Source: Pelomonas candidula
Lineage (GTDB): Bacteria; Pseudomonadota; Gammaproteobacteria; Burkholderiales; Burkholderiaceae_C
Direction of reading: 5' to 3'
Assembly (NCBI RefSeq): GCF_043555985.1
Contig: NZ_JBIGIC010000018.1
Location: forward strand, 1 to 64,000
Length of the DNA stretch: 64,000 nucleotides
The translations under genes were made by a program, and so were the position numbers. A model generated the notes under the pieces. The model was not told the origin of the DNA. It was given only the letters and a program-made list of their open reading frames with translations, and made no database searches. Below are positions 1-7,719 of the stretch, one piece after another; position 1 is the first letter of the stretch, and every line of letters begins with the position of its first letter.

Positions 1-131
1 GCATCCTTCATCCTTGGCCAAACCAGCGCTTCGACGCCACCCACCCAAGGCAGGAGCCCGGTGCGGGAATTCTGCACGCCGGGATCTGCGCGGGGGGCGC
101 CCGGTAACGGGTGGCCCTATCGCAATTCTAC

Positions 132-1382
132 ATGGAAGTCCAGGACAAGCTCGCCATCCTTGCCGACGCCGCCAAGTACGACGCGTCGTGCGCCAGCAGC
201 GGCACCGAAAAGCGCGACTCTCGCGACGGCAAGGGCCTGGGCTCGACGAGCAACGGCATCTGCCACGCCTACACGCCCGACGGGCGCTGCATCTCGCTGC
301 TGAAGGTGCTGCTGACGAACTGGTGCGTCTACGACTGCCTCTACTGCATCAACCGCCAATCCAGTGACGTGAAGCGCGCACGCTTCACCGTCGACGAGGT
401 CGTGCGGCTCACGCTGTCCTTCTACCGCCGCAACGCCATCGAGGGGCTGTTCCTGTCCAGCGGCATCATCCGCACGCCCGACTACACGATGGAGCAGGTC
501 ATCGAGGTCGCGCGGCGGCTGCGCGAGGAGGAGCACTTCCGGGGCTACATCCACCTCAAGACCATCCCCGACGCGTCGCCCGAACTGGTCGAGCGCGCCG
601 GCCGCTACGCCGACCGGCTGTCCATCAACGTCGAGCTGCCCAGCGCGGCGAGCCTGAAGCAGTTGGCGCCCGAGAAGGACGCCGCCGGCATCGAGCGCAC
701 GATGTCGCGCATCCACCTGCGGCTGCAGGCGGCCCGCGAGGCGAAGCGAGAAGCCCAGGCCATCCGCGCGCTGCCCGGCGCCGTGGCGGGCGCCGTGAAG
801 CCGCCGCCCTTCGCGCCGGCCGGTCAGAGCACGCAGCTCATCGTTGGCGCCGATGCCTCCGACGACCGCGTGGTGCTGCAGCTTTCCAGCCGGCTCTACA
901 CCGGCCAGCGGCTGCGGCGCGTTTACTACTCGGCCTACAGCCCCATTCCGCATGCCCACCGCGCGCTGCCCGCCCAGGCCGCGCCGCTGCTGCGCGAGCA
1001 CCGGCTCTACCAGGCCGACTGGCTGATGCGCTTCTACGGCTTCCAGGCCGACGAGATCGTCACTGAGGCCGGCTTCCTGTCGCTGCGCCACGACCCCAAG
1101 CTGGCCTGGGCGCTGGCCCACCCCGAGGTGTTCCCGCTCGACGTCGACCGAGCCCCCCGCGAGCAGTTGCTGCGCGTGCCGGGGCTGGGCGTGGGCTCGG
1201 TCGACAAGCTGCTGGCCGCGCGCCAGCACCGGCGGCTTCGCCGCGCCGACCTGCTCGCGCTGGGGCCCTCGGGCAAGAAGGCGCTGCCCTTCGTCGTGAC
1301 GGTGGACCACCGCCCGCGCCCGGCTGATGTGCAGGCACTGGCGCGGCCCGTCGCTGCCCCACAGCAGGCGGCGCTGTTCTGA
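132..1382 (+). CDS. Putative DNA modification/repair radical SAM protein
   Basis: A 416-residue protein with a radical-SAM cluster motif Cys65-x3-Cys69-x2-Cys72 (context NWCVYDCLYC), which should bind a 4Fe-4S cluster that cleaves S-adenosylmethionine. The C-terminal third has a helix-hairpin-helix-like segment (REQLLRVPGLGVGSVDKLL), typical of non-specific DNA binding. This architecture matches the family annotated as putative DNA modification/repair radical SAM protein (TIGR03916-like). An in-frame GTG at 111 would add seven residues. I prefer the ATG at 132 because family members begin close to the motif KLAILADAAKYDASCASSG, though neither start has a clear ribosome-binding site. The stop overlaps the next gene by one base, so the pair is surely co-transcribed. 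The reaction catalysed is not established. Confidence 0.85.
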   Translation: MEVQDKLAILADAAKYDASCASSGTEKRDSRDGKGLGSTSNGICHAYTPDGRCISLLKVLLTNWCVYDCLYCINRQSSDVKRARFTVDEVVRLTLSFYRRNAIEGLFLSSGIIRTPDYTMEQVIEVARRLREEEHFRGYIHLKTIPDASPELVERAGRYADRLSINVELPSAASLKQLAPEKDAAGIERTMSRIHLRLQAAREAKREAQAIRALPGAVAGAVKPPPFAPAGQSTQLIVGADASDDRVVLQLSSRLYTGQRLRRVYYSAYSPIPHAHRALPAQAAPLLREHRLYQADWLMRFYGFQADEIVTEAGFLSLRHDPKLAWALAHPEVFPLDVDRAPREQLLRVPGLGVGSVDKLLAARQHRRLRRADLLALGPSGKKALPFVVTVDHRPRPADVQALARPVAAPQQAALF

Positions 1383-2137
1383 TGAACCTGCCGCTGCGCT
1401 ACCCCGCTGACTGGGACGGCTTCGCCGCGCAACTGCCGGCGCTGCTGGCCGGCGATGCCGACTGGACGCACGACGTGGGCGCCCAGGCCGCGCTGTTCGG
1501 CGATGCCCCGCCGACGCCGCCGGCCCCCTGGGCGCCGCCCGACGGCTGGGACGCGCTGGGCCGTCAGGTGGCCATGCATGCCGACGACGACCGCTACGCG
1601 CGGCTGCTCGCCTTTGCGCGCCGGCTGCAGCGCGAGCCGGGCCTGTGGGGCGACCTGCTGGACCCGGAGCGCCGCCACCTTCAGTCGCTGGCCCGGCAGG
1701 TGCGCCGCGAGATCCACAAGATGCATGCCTTCGTGCGCTTTCGCGAGGTGGCCGACGACCAGGCGCCGGGCGGCCGCCGGCATGTCGCGTGGTTCGAGCC
1801 GGTCCACCACGTGCTGCGCGCGGCTGCGCCGTTCTTCGTGAAGCGCTTCGCCCAGCACGCCTGGGCCATCCTGACCCCACGCGGCTGCCTGCACTGGGAC
1901 GGCAGCCGCCTCACCGGCGCCGGCCCTGCGCTCCGTGAGGACGCGCCACCCGAGGACGCCGGCGAGGCGCTGTGGCTGACCTACTACCGCAGTATCTTCA
2001 ACCCGGCGCGGCTCAAGATCGGCATGATGAAGAAGGAGATGCCGGTGCGCTACTGGGCACAGATGCCCGAGACTCGGCTCATCAGCGAGCTGGTGAAGGA
2101 CGCGCCGCGGCGAGAGGCGCGGATGCGTTCTGTCTAG
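1382..2137 (+). CDS. DUF4130 / TIGR03915-type putative DNA repair protein
   Basis: A 251-residue protein whose ATG overlaps the TGA of the radical SAM gene by one base. The C-terminal half carries features of the DUF4130/TIGR03915 family: KMHAFVRFREV, PFFVKRFAQHAWAILTP and the terminal KKEMPVRYWAQMPETRLI. In many bacteria this family is encoded next to the radical SAM protein and is often fused to, or followed by, a uracil-DNA-glycosylase-like domain. No such domain is present here, since the protein ends right after the DUF4130 region and the next gene is convergent. A role in DNA repair is inferred from this linkage. The last four bases overlap the 3' end of the opposite-strand TPR gene. 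Confidence 0.82.
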   Translation: MNLPLRYPADWDGFAAQLPALLAGDADWTHDVGAQAALFGDAPPTPPAPWAPPDGWDALGRQVAMHADDDRYARLLAFARRLQREPGLWGDLLDPERRHLQSLARQVRREIHKMHAFVRFREVADDQAPGGRRHVAWFEPVHHVLRAAAPFFVKRFAQHAWAILTPRGCLHWDGSRLTGAGPALREDAPPEDAGEALWLTYYRSIFNPARLKIGMMKKEMPVRYWAQMPETRLISELVKDAPRREARMRSV

Positions 2138-3636
2138 GCGGACTGAGCTTCAAAAAGTAGCGCGAGCTGGCTCGCGATCAGCAGCTCCTGCCGTGTCCAG
2201 GCCCGTGTGGCACGTGCATCGACAAGCCACAGCGCGCCGGCGAGCTGCGCGCCGTCGTAGAGCGGCACCTCGATGCGCGCCTCGGCCGCGCCGGTCAGGC
2301 CGGCCAGCTCATCGTGGCAGGGGTGCAGGGCCGCGTCGGGCAGGGCCAGCGGTGCGCCGTGGCGGGTCAGCAGGTCGATATAGCGGGCATGGGAGTCGGC
2401 GTTCAGCCCTTGCGGCCCCAGCGGCCAGCGGATGACGCTGGCCACGCCCAGGATGCGGCTGCTGGCCGCCTTCAGTTCGGCCAGCGCTTCATGCGGCGGG
2501 ATGCTGGCCAGGCGCTGGCGCTGCCCGCACAGGTGCAGCAACAGCTCCTCAGGCGAAACCGGTGTGCCGGTGTCGTCGGCCGGCGGCGCGGCCAGCGTGG
2601 CACGTGCAGGCAGGGACAGGCGCTCGATCTCCGACTGCAGGGCCAGGTGTTGCCAGAGATGCTCCAGTGCGCCGGCGGCGTCGCCTTCGGCCTGCAGCAG
2701 CTGGGCCAGCTGCAGGTGGGCCTGGCGGGCCTGGGCGCGGGCCTGGATGCGTTGCGCCAGCTGCAGGCCGTGGCGCGTGGAGCGCACGGCGGCGGCGTTG
2801 TCCCCGCGGGCCAGCGCGATCTCGGTCCAGGTGCGGCTGGCGGCGGCCTCCAGCCAGGGGTAGCCCTGGCGGGCGGCGATGTCGAGGGCCAGGCGGCAGT
2901 CGGCCACGGCCCAGTCCATGCGCTGGCGGGCCAGCGCGGCGCGGGCCAGGTGCCAGTGCGCCTCGGCCTCGAACACGCGGTGTCCGCCGCGGCGCGCCGC
3001 CGCGAGGCCGTGGCTGAAGTGGCGCTCGGCCGCGGGCAGGTCGCCGGTCTCGAAGCTGCCGACGCCGATGTTCAGCGCCAACTTGGCGGCGAGGTAGCTG
3101 TCGTCCCCCTCTTTGGCGGATTGGGTGAGGTGCTCGGCGGCGTCACGCATCTGGCGCAGGCCCCGGGCCCAGTCGGCCTGCGCGTAGTAGATCTGGCCCA
3201 GGCCGATGCGCGCGGCCACGCCGGTCTGCAGATGGCCGCTGACTTCGGAAAGGTCCAGCGCGCGCGACCACTGCTCGCTGGCGAGCTGGTACTCGCCCTG
3301 CTGGTAGGCGATGCGCCCCAGCGCCTCGCAGACGCGCGCGGCCTGGATGGGGAAGTGGCCCGCCGCGGCCAGCGCGCCGGCCTGCTCCAGTGCCGGCAGC
3401 AGCTCCAGCGCGCGGCCGCGCGGCTCCAGCAGGCCGAAGCGGGCGTAGAGCGTATCCACGCCGACAGCGGTGTCGCCGGCGGCGAAGGCGTTCGCGCTCA
3501 GGTGGTCCAGCAGCCGGTCGGCCAGGGCGGGGTGGCGGTGGCCGACACGGGCGATGCGGCCCAGCAGGTCCGACAGGGCTTCGCTGGCAGCAGGTTGGAG
3601 CGTGAACACGGCGGGGGCGTCAGGTTGGTTTCTCAC
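2134..3636 (-). CDS. TPR-repeat protein with C-terminal GAF-like domain
   Basis: A 500-residue soluble protein with no signal peptide or membrane segment. Residues of about 90-330 are alanine-rich helical pairs of tetratricopeptide type (for example EALGRIAYQQGEYQLASEQW and GLGQIYYAQADWARGLRQM). The last 120 residues look like a GAF sensor fold, ending in IEVPLYDGAQLAGALWLVD and a long helix. In known families this TPR-GAF arrangement often precedes a GGDEF, kinase or DNA-binding output domain, but here the protein stops after GAF. The start is a GTG at 3636 with no obvious ribosome-binding site, so the start is uncertain. It is divergent from the nag operon across a 143-bp gap and converges on the DUF4130 gene. 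The ligand and partner are unknown. Confidence 0.7.
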   Translation of the reverse strand: MRNQPDAPAVFTLQPAASEALSDLLGRIARVGHRHPALADRLLDHLSANAFAAGDTAVGVDTLYARFGLLEPRGRALELLPALEQAGALAAAGHFPIQAARVCEALGRIAYQQGEYQLASEQWSRALDLSEVSGHLQTGVAARIGLGQIYYAQADWARGLRQMRDAAEHLTQSAKEGDDSYLAAKLALNIGVGSFETGDLPAAERHFSHGLAAARRGGHRVFEAEAHWHLARAALARQRMDWAVADCRLALDIAARQGYPWLEAAASRTWTEIALARGDNAAAVRSTRHGLQLAQRIQARAQARQAHLQLAQLLQAEGDAAGALEHLWQHLALQSEIERLSLPARATLAAPPADDTGTPVSPEELLLHLCGQRQRLASIPPHEALAELKAASSRILGVASVIRWPLGPQGLNADSHARYIDLLTRHGAPLALPDAALHPCHDELAGLTGAAEARIEVPLYDGAQLAGALWLVDARATRAWTRQELLIASQLALLFEAQSA

Positions 3637-3726
3637 TGGTATTCTTGTTCATCCGAGAGCCTTCCCAACCCCGGCAAGGGCGGGTCCGTGGTCCGCAAAG
3701 AAGACCGTAGACCAGTTTAAAACCAA

Positions 3727-3760
3727 TTGACGATGCCTGTCGTTGGTATTAGAGTGGTAT
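3727..3760 (+). promoter_or_regulatory. nag operon promoter with overlapping operator-like repeats
   Basis: A -35-like TTGACG (3727-3732) lies 17 bases before a -10-like TAGAGT (3750-3755). Two direct copies of TGGTAT (3744-3749 and 3755-3760) are spaced 11 bp apart, one helical turn, across the -10. The 14-mer TGGTATTAGAGTGG (3744-3757) recurs with changes upstream of both TonB receptors. AGTGGTATCGACT (from 3753) also resembles GntR/HutC-type operators. Repression by the adjacent GntR regulator is an inference. The predicted mRNA start would leave a leader of only about 18 bases before the nagK ATG. Confidence 0.55.
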
Positions 3761-3779
3761 CGACTGATTCGCGTCGACC

Positions 3780-4688
3780 ATGTTGCCTGCTCTCGATCCT
3801 TCTCTTGTGACCTCTCACGACTCCGGTCGGCCCGCCCGCTGGTGGGTCGGCATCGACGGCGGCGGCACCAGCACGCGGGCCGTCGTGGCCGACGCCGGCG
3901 GCCAACTGCTGGGCCGCGGCGAGTCCGGCGCGTCGGCGCTGAACCAGGGGGTCGAACAGGCCTGGCGGCATATCGCCGAGGCGATTGAACGCGCCAGCGT
4001 GCCGGGCTTGCAGCTGCAGGATTGTGCGCTGGGCCTGGGGCTGTCCGGCACGGGTGTTCCCGCGCAGCTGCAGGGCTTCGTCGCGGCCGATCCGGGTGTT
4101 GCGCGCTTCGCATTGATCACCGACGGCCTGGCCGGTCTGCTGGGCGCGCATGGCGGCCGGGCCGGCGCGCTGCTGATCTCGGGCACCGGCTCCGTGGCCG
4201 AAGCGCTGCTGGAAGACGGCACGCGCCGCATGACGGGCGGCTGGGGCTGGCAGATCGGCGACGAGGGCAGCGGCGCCTGGCTGGGCCAGCAGGCGATGAA
4301 GGTCGCCCAGGCTGCTTTCGATGGCCGTGCGCCGCGCGGTGCGCTGGCCGACAGCGTTTACGCCGCTGCCGGGCCGAGCCGCGAAGACTTGTTGGCCTTT
4401 TGCGCCCAGGCCGGCCAGGGCGGCTATGCCGGCCTCGCACGGCTCGTGTTCGAGAACGAGCATGCCGACCCCGCTGCCGCCGCGCTGCTCGACGAGGCCG
4501 CACGCGCGCTGGACGCGCTTGCCGAGGCCCTCCATCCCTCCTTGCCGCTGGCCCTGGCCGGCAGCATCGCGCTGCGCCTGGCGCCGCGCCTCGGCCCGGC
4601 CCTGCAGGCCCGCCGTGTCGAACCCCAGGGCGATGCCGCTGCCGGCGCACTCTGGCTGATCCAACAACAAGAGACAACCTCCCCATGA
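3780..4688 (+). CDS. nagK: N-acetylglucosamine kinase, BadF/BadG/BcrA/BcrD ATPase family
   Basis: A 302-residue ASKHA-fold sugar kinase expected to phosphorylate GlcNAc (or glucosamine) to the 6-phosphate in the cytoplasm. The phosphate-1 loop VGIDGGGTSTRAVVAD is near residue 22. The phosphate-2/adenosine region ISGTGSVAEALL is near residue 133, followed by the family signature GGWGWQIGDEGSGAWLGQQ. It is the first gene of the nag operon and its TGA overlaps the ATG of the GntR regulator by four bases. There is no convincing ribosome-binding site before the ATG. With a predicted mRNA start near 3762 the transcript could be almost leaderless. GlcNAc as substrate is supported by the neighbouring nagA, deaminase and chitinase genes. 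Glucosamine kinase is the alternative. Confidence 0.85.
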   Translation: MLPALDPSLVTSHDSGRPARWWVGIDGGGTSTRAVVADAGGQLLGRGESGASALNQGVEQAWRHIAEAIERASVPGLQLQDCALGLGLSGTGVPAQLQGFVAADPGVARFALITDGLAGLLGAHGGRAGALLISGTGSVAEALLEDGTRRMTGGWGWQIGDEGSGAWLGQQAMKVAQAAFDGRAPRGALADSVYAAAGPSREDLLAFCAQAGQGGYAGLARLVFENEHADPAAAALLDEAARALDALAEALHPSLPLALAGSIALRLAPRLGPALQARRVEPQGDAAAGALWLIQQQETTSP

Positions 4689-5413
4689 GCGCTGTTTTCG
4701 ATTTCAAACCCGACCCCAACGCGGCGTCGCCCCTGTATATGCAACTGGCGCAGAGCCTGGCGCAGGCCATCCGCGACGGTGTCTTCCACGCCGACGAGGC
4801 GCTGCCGAGCGAGCGCGTGCTGGCCGAGCAGCTGGAGCTGTCGCGCGTCACCGCGCGCAAGGCCATCGACCGGCTCGTCGAGCAAGGGCTGATCATCCGC
4901 AAGCGCGGCTCGGGCAACTACATCGCGCCCAAGCTGGAGCAGCCGCTGACGCGCCTGACCAGCTTCTCCGAGGAGCTGCACCAGCGCGGCTTCGTGCCGG
5001 GCTCGCGCTGGCTGCTGCGCGGCTTCACGCCGGCGGCGCCGGACGAGCAGCTGTCGCTGGAACTGAAGAGCGGTGAGCGCGTCGCTCGCCTGGAGCGGCT
5101 GCGGCTGGCGGACTCGGTCGTCATGGCCTACGAGGTCAGCGTGCTGCCGCAGAGCGTGCTGCCCGACCCGCAGAAGGTCGAGGCCTCGTTGTACTCGCAC
5201 CTCGGCGACCGCGCCCCGGTGCGTGCGCTGCAGCACATCCGGGCGCTGAACGCGGACGCCAAGCTGGCGGGCCTGCTGGAGGTGCCGCTGGGCGCCGCGG
5301 TGCTGTTCATCACGCGGGTGGGCTATCTGGCCTCCGGTCAGGCGGTGGAGCTGACGCACTCCTACTGCCGCAGCGACTACTACGACTTCGTCGCCGAGAT
5401 GCGCCGGGAATGA
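4685..5413 (+). CDS. GntR/HutC-family transcriptional regulator (NagR/DasR-like)
   Basis: A 242-residue regulator. Residues 12-80 form a GntR winged helix (PLYMQLAQSLAQAIRDG, then LPSERVLAEQLELSRVTARKAI and the wing RKRGSGNYI). Residues of about 95-238 form a UTRA effector-binding domain (TSFSEELHQRGF, then the terminal ELTHSYCRSDYYDFVAEM). GntR-UTRA proteins called NagR or DasR in other bacteria bind GlcNAc-6-phosphate or glucosamine-6-phosphate and release operators upstream of nag, chitinase and transport genes. Its place as second gene of the nag operon fits self-controlled repression. Candidate operators lie before nagK and both TonB receptors, but this is not demonstrated. The ATG overlaps the nagK stop. 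Confidence 0.88.
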   Translation: MSAVFDFKPDPNAASPLYMQLAQSLAQAIRDGVFHADEALPSERVLAEQLELSRVTARKAIDRLVEQGLIIRKRGSGNYIAPKLEQPLTRLTSFSEELHQRGFVPGSRWLLRGFTPAAPDEQLSLELKSGERVARLERLRLADSVVMAYEVSVLPQSVLPDPQKVEASLYSHLGDRAPVRALQHIRALNADAKLAGLLEVPLGAAVLFITRVGYLASGQAVELTHSYCRSDYYDFVAEMRRE

Positions 5414-5460
5414 TGATGCCCCTCGTCCAACGATTGCGTTGGCCGGTCCCCCGCGGGGAC

Positions 5461-5497
5461 GGCGATGCTTGCCGGGTTGACCGGCAAGCACATCGCC
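5461..5497 (+). repeat. Strong intra-operon inverted repeat between regulator and nagA
   Basis: The 151-bp gap between the GntR gene and nagA holds a near-perfect inverted repeat. GGCGATG (5461-5467) pairs with CATCGCC (5491-5497) and CTTGCCGG (5468-5475) pairs with CCGGCAAG (5481-5488), with a 5-base loop and a 2-base bulge. There is no T-run after it, so it is not a typical intrinsic terminator. It could stabilise or process the mRNA between the regulatory and catabolic parts of the operon. The rest of the gap shows nothing else clear except the nagA ribosome-binding site. Confidence 0.7.
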
Positions 5498-5564
5498 ATG
5501 GCGGGCCGGCTTGGGAGCGGCCCGGCGCTCGGCCCGCGGAAGTCACGACGTGTTGGAGAGGCTG

Positions 5565-6689
5565 ATGCGACTCGAAGGCGACATCGTCACGCCGCAGGGC
5601 GTGATCGCCGGCCACCTGGACATCGCTGACGGCCGCATTGCTGCCGTCAGCGGCACGCCCATTGACGCTTCTCGCGCCGGTGAGGGCGGCCGCGCCGTGC
5701 TGCTGCCCGGCTTCATCGACACCCACGTGCACGGCGGTGGTGGCCGCGACACGATGGAGGCCGGCGACGCCATCGAGACGATTGCACGCCGCCATGTGCG
5801 CCACGGCACGACGGCCTTCCTCGCGACGACGATGACCGCGCCGGTCGGCGACATCGAGGCTGCCTTGCGCGCCCTCGGCCCCGTCTGCCGAGAGCGTGGT
5901 GCGCAGTCGGCGCGCGTGCTGGGCGTGCATCTGGAAGGGCCCTACATCAACCCCGACCGTCTCGGCGCCCAGCCGGCGCACGCGATTCCCGCGACGCTGG
6001 CCGAGGTCATGCGGCTGAACGAATTCGCGCCCATCAGGGTGCTGACCATCGCGCCCGAGATGGCCGGCCACATCGCGCTGATCGGCCCGCTGCGCGATGC
6101 CGGCATCCGCGTGCAGATCGGCCACAGTGCCGGCAGCTACGACGACGGCGTGGCGGCGCTGAACGCCGGCGCGGCCGGCTTCACCCACCTCTTCAACGCC
6201 ATGACGGGCCTGCACCATCGCGAGCCCGGCATGGTCGGCGCGGCGCTGGCGCATGGCCGGCATGCCGAGCTCATCCCCGACCTGCTGCACGTGCACCCCG
6301 GCGCCATCCGCGTCGCGCTGCGCTGCATCCCGGGCCTGTTCTGCGTGACCGACTCGACCGCCGCCGCCGGCATGCCCGACGGCGAGTACCGCCTGGGCGA
6401 ATACACGGTGCAGAAATGCCTGGGCGGCGTGCGCCTGGCCGACGGCACGCTGGCCGGCAGCGCACTGACGATGGACCAGGCGCTGCGCAACCTCGTGCAG
6501 GCGCTGGGCCTGGATCTCGTGGACGCCTCACGTCGCGTGTCGACGGCGGCGGCCGATTACCTGGGCCTCGCGGATCGTGGGCGGCTCGCCCCCGGCGCGT
6601 GGGCGGATGTGGTCGTGATGGATGGCGCGCTCGATCTGCGGCGCGTGTTTGTGGAAGGTGAAGAGGTCGATGTCGTCTTTGATGCTTGA
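5565..6689 (+). CDS. nagA: N-acetylglucosamine-6-phosphate deacetylase
   Basis: A 374-residue amidohydrolase that converts GlcNAc-6-phosphate to glucosamine-6-phosphate and acetate. The metal-site motif PGFIDTHVHGGGG (His54, His56) is followed by the metal ligand Glu124 in HLEGPYIN, by QIGHSAG and GFTHLFNAMTG, and by the catalytic Asp263 in CVTDSTAAAG. An upstream in-frame start at 5511 would add 18 residues. I chose the ATG at 5565 because GGAGAGG lies just upstream at the right distance and family proteins start this way (MRLEGDIVTP). The gene overlaps the next one by 20 bases. Length agrees with the family (about 380). Confidence 0.95.
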   Translation: MRLEGDIVTPQGVIAGHLDIADGRIAAVSGTPIDASRAGEGGRAVLLPGFIDTHVHGGGGRDTMEAGDAIETIARRHVRHGTTAFLATTMTAPVGDIEAALRALGPVCRERGAQSARVLGVHLEGPYINPDRLGAQPAHAIPATLAEVMRLNEFAPIRVLTIAPEMAGHIALIGPLRDAGIRVQIGHSAGSYDDGVAALNAGAAGFTHLFNAMTGLHHREPGMVGAALAHGRHAELIPDLLHVHPGAIRVALRCIPGLFCVTDSTAAAGMPDGEYRLGEYTVQKCLGGVRLADGTLAGSALTMDQALRNLVQALGLDLVDASRRVSTAAADYLGLADRGRLAPGAWADVVVMDGALDLRRVFVEGEEVDVVFDA

Positions 6690-7704
6690 GGAGGCGCTGA
6701 GCGCGCCGGACGTGGTGGCCCGCCAGCTGGCGGCCGACCCGTTGAGTTACGCCCGCCTGGGCCAGTCGCTGCAGGAGCTGCCGCCCACCAGCGTGCTGAC
6801 CATTGCGCGCGGCAGCTCCGACCATGCGGCCCACTACCTGGCCTATCTCGTCATGGCGCGGCTGGGCCGGCTGGTCACATCGCTGCCGATGTCGCTGATC
6901 ACGCTGTACCAGAGCCGCATCCACTGCGAGGGCCTGCTGTCGCTGGCCTTCTCGCAGTCCGGCCAGAGCCCCGACCTGATCGCACCGACGACCTTCTTCC
7001 GCGAGGGCGGCGCGCGCACGGTGGCCTTCGTCAACGCCAGCGGCTCGCCGCTGGCCGCCGCGGCCGAGCATGTGTTCGAGCTGCACGCCGGCCCCGAGAA
7101 GAGCGTCGCCGCGACGAAGAGCTACATCGCCCAACTCGTTGCCGGTGCCCGCGTCGTGGCCGCCTGGCAGCAGGACGATGCGCTGCGTGCCGCGCTGAAC
7201 GTGCTGCCCATCGCGCTGGAGCAGGCCGCCAAGCTGGACTGGAGCGCTGCGCTGCCGGTGCTGCAGAACGAGGAGCGCCTGTTCGTGCTGGGCCGCGGCA
7301 CGGGCCTGGCCGTCGCGATGGAAGCGGCGCTGAAGCTGAAGGAGACCTGCGGCATCCAGGCCGAGGCCTTCTCGGGCGCCGAAGTCAAGCATGGCCCGAT
7401 GGCGCTGGTGCGCGACGGCTATCCGCTGCTCGTCTTCGCGCCGCGCGGTCCCGCGCAAGCCGGCCTGCTGGCCATCGCCGAGGAGATGAGCACCCGTGGT
7501 GGCCGCGTGCTGCTGGCCGCGCCCATCGGCACGCGCTGCTCGGCCGGTATCGAGCTGCTGCCGCTGGTCACGACCGGCAACGAGGACCTCGACCCCATCG
7601 CCCTCGTGCAGAGCTTCTACCCGATGGTCGAGGCGCTGGCGCGTGCGCGCGGCTTCAACCCGGACGTTCCGCCAAACCTGGCCAAGGTCACCAAGACCCA
7701 CTGA
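6670..7704 (+). CDS. nagB-II: SIS-domain glucosamine-6-phosphate deaminase (NagB-II type)
   Basis: A 344-residue double-SIS protein related to the isomerase half of GlmS but without the glutaminase domain. Visible motifs are ARGSSDHAAHYL, FSQSGQSPDL (phosphosugar loop), KSVAATKSYIAQL, FSGAEVKHGPMALV and the GlmS-like tail NPDVPPNLAKVTKTH. In proteobacterial nag operons such proteins replace classical NagB and convert glucosamine-6-phosphate to fructose-6-phosphate and ammonia. The order after nagA supports this. I chose the ATG at 6670 (AGAGG just upstream), which overlaps the nagA end by 20 bases. A second in-frame ATG at 6682 is possible. A role as another sugar isomerase is unlikely in this context. 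Confidence 0.88.
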   Translation: MSSLMLEEALSAPDVVARQLAADPLSYARLGQSLQELPPTSVLTIARGSSDHAAHYLAYLVMARLGRLVTSLPMSLITLYQSRIHCEGLLSLAFSQSGQSPDLIAPTTFFREGGARTVAFVNASGSPLAAAAEHVFELHAGPEKSVAATKSYIAQLVAGARVVAAWQQDDALRAALNVLPIALEQAAKLDWSAALPVLQNEERLFVLGRGTGLAVAMEAALKLKETCGIQAEAFSGAEVKHGPMALVRDGYPLLVFAPRGPAQAGLLAIAEEMSTRGGRVLLAAPIGTRCSAGIELLPLVTTGNEDLDPIALVQSFYPMVEALARARGFNPDVPPNLAKVTKTH

Positions 7705-7719
7705 GAAGCTGAGGACAGC

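Noticed and set aside
25..110. A stretch like a cobalamin-riboswitch box (AAGGCAGGAGCCCGG) before the radical SAM gene
   Set aside because: It has at least three mismatches to the box, the rest of the aptamer is not visible at the window edge, and the downstream gene has no clear link to cobalamin.
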